Shown in pieces: positions 13,440-13,501 of a stretch of 13,501 nt of DNA (its first letter is position 1; every line of letters starts with the position of its first letter). Under the pieces are notes generated by a model that was not told the DNA's origin, did not search any database, and saw only the letters and a program-made list of their open reading frames with translations. The position numbers were made by a program, and so were the translations under genes. This DNA is from Neisseria lactamica (GTDB lineage Bacteria > Pseudomonadota > Gammaproteobacteria > Burkholderiales > Neisseriaceae): positions 1 to 13,501 of the forward strand of contig JUNU01000333.1 of assembly GCA_001067655.1 (NCBI GenBank), in the 5' to 3' direction.

Positions 13440-13501
13440 TATAGTGAATTAAATTTAAATCAGGACAAGGCGACGAAGCCGCAGACAGTACAGATAGTAC
13501 G
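13440..13501. repeat. Correia repeat element, truncated by window end
   Basis: Begins with the terminal inverted repeat TATAGTGAATTAAATT (13440-13455), then AAATCAGGACAAGGCGACGA and the GCCGCAGACAGTAC interior typical of Correia elements. It is in the same orientation as the partial copy at 1-50. The canonical end reads TATAGTGGATTAA, so one base differs here. Confidence 0.85.

Noticed and set aside
1..13501. CRISPR array, tRNA or rRNA gene, insertion sequence transposase
   Set aside because: No regularly spaced direct repeats, no cloverleaf or rRNA-like segment, and no transposase-like protein were seen on either strand.

Overview
The window looks like chromosomal DNA from a commensal Neisseria. 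It holds 15 exact copies of the 12-mer AGGTCGTCTGAA (both strands counted), the DNA uptake sequence (DUS) dialect associated with the N. mucosa/N. sicca group. I saw no copy of the GCCGTCTGAA core used by N. meningitidis and N. gonorrhoeae. Both window ends also lie inside Correia repeat elements, which are typical of Neisseria. The gene content (aspA, nnrD, earP-efp, a TcyABC-like transporter, yheS, an MlaC homologue) fits a betaproteobacterial core genome.

Layout from left to right. 1-50 is the end of a Correia element, which may supply a promoter. 161-1558 is aspA, convergent with a b561-type cytochrome on the minus strand (1634-2293); they share a DUS-pair terminator. The cytochrome is divergent from nnrD (2427-3326), the NAD(P)H-hydrate dehydratase. 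Then comes an AT-rich gene for a stand-alone PD-(D/E)XK nuclease-like protein (3419-4456), bracketed by two DUS-containing hairpins and likely acquired by transfer. A small three-helix membrane protein (4591-4869) follows, then earP (4917-6068) and efp (6109-6669): the rhamnosyltransferase and its only known target, with target Arg32 visible in EF-P. A 362-base gap with two hairpins precedes a three-gene polar amino-acid ABC importer (lipoprotein 7032-7856, permease 7846-8562, ATPase 8572-9339). Then yheS (9531-11453), a ribosome-associated ABC-F ATPase, two neighbouring related secreted proteins sharing a two-cysteine module (11587-11955 and 12109-12660), a stand-alone MlaC-family periplasmic protein (12771-13367), and the start of another Correia element (13440-13501).

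Most of the window is ordinary core metabolism and envelope biology. The parts that stand out are the nuclease islet at 3388-4487, the secreted two-cysteine pair, the lone MlaC paralogue with an uncharged signal peptide, and the way DUS copies serve as terminators, lie in leaders, and are read in frame as the peptide FQTT in three unrelated proteins. All genes except the cytochrome lie on the plus strand.
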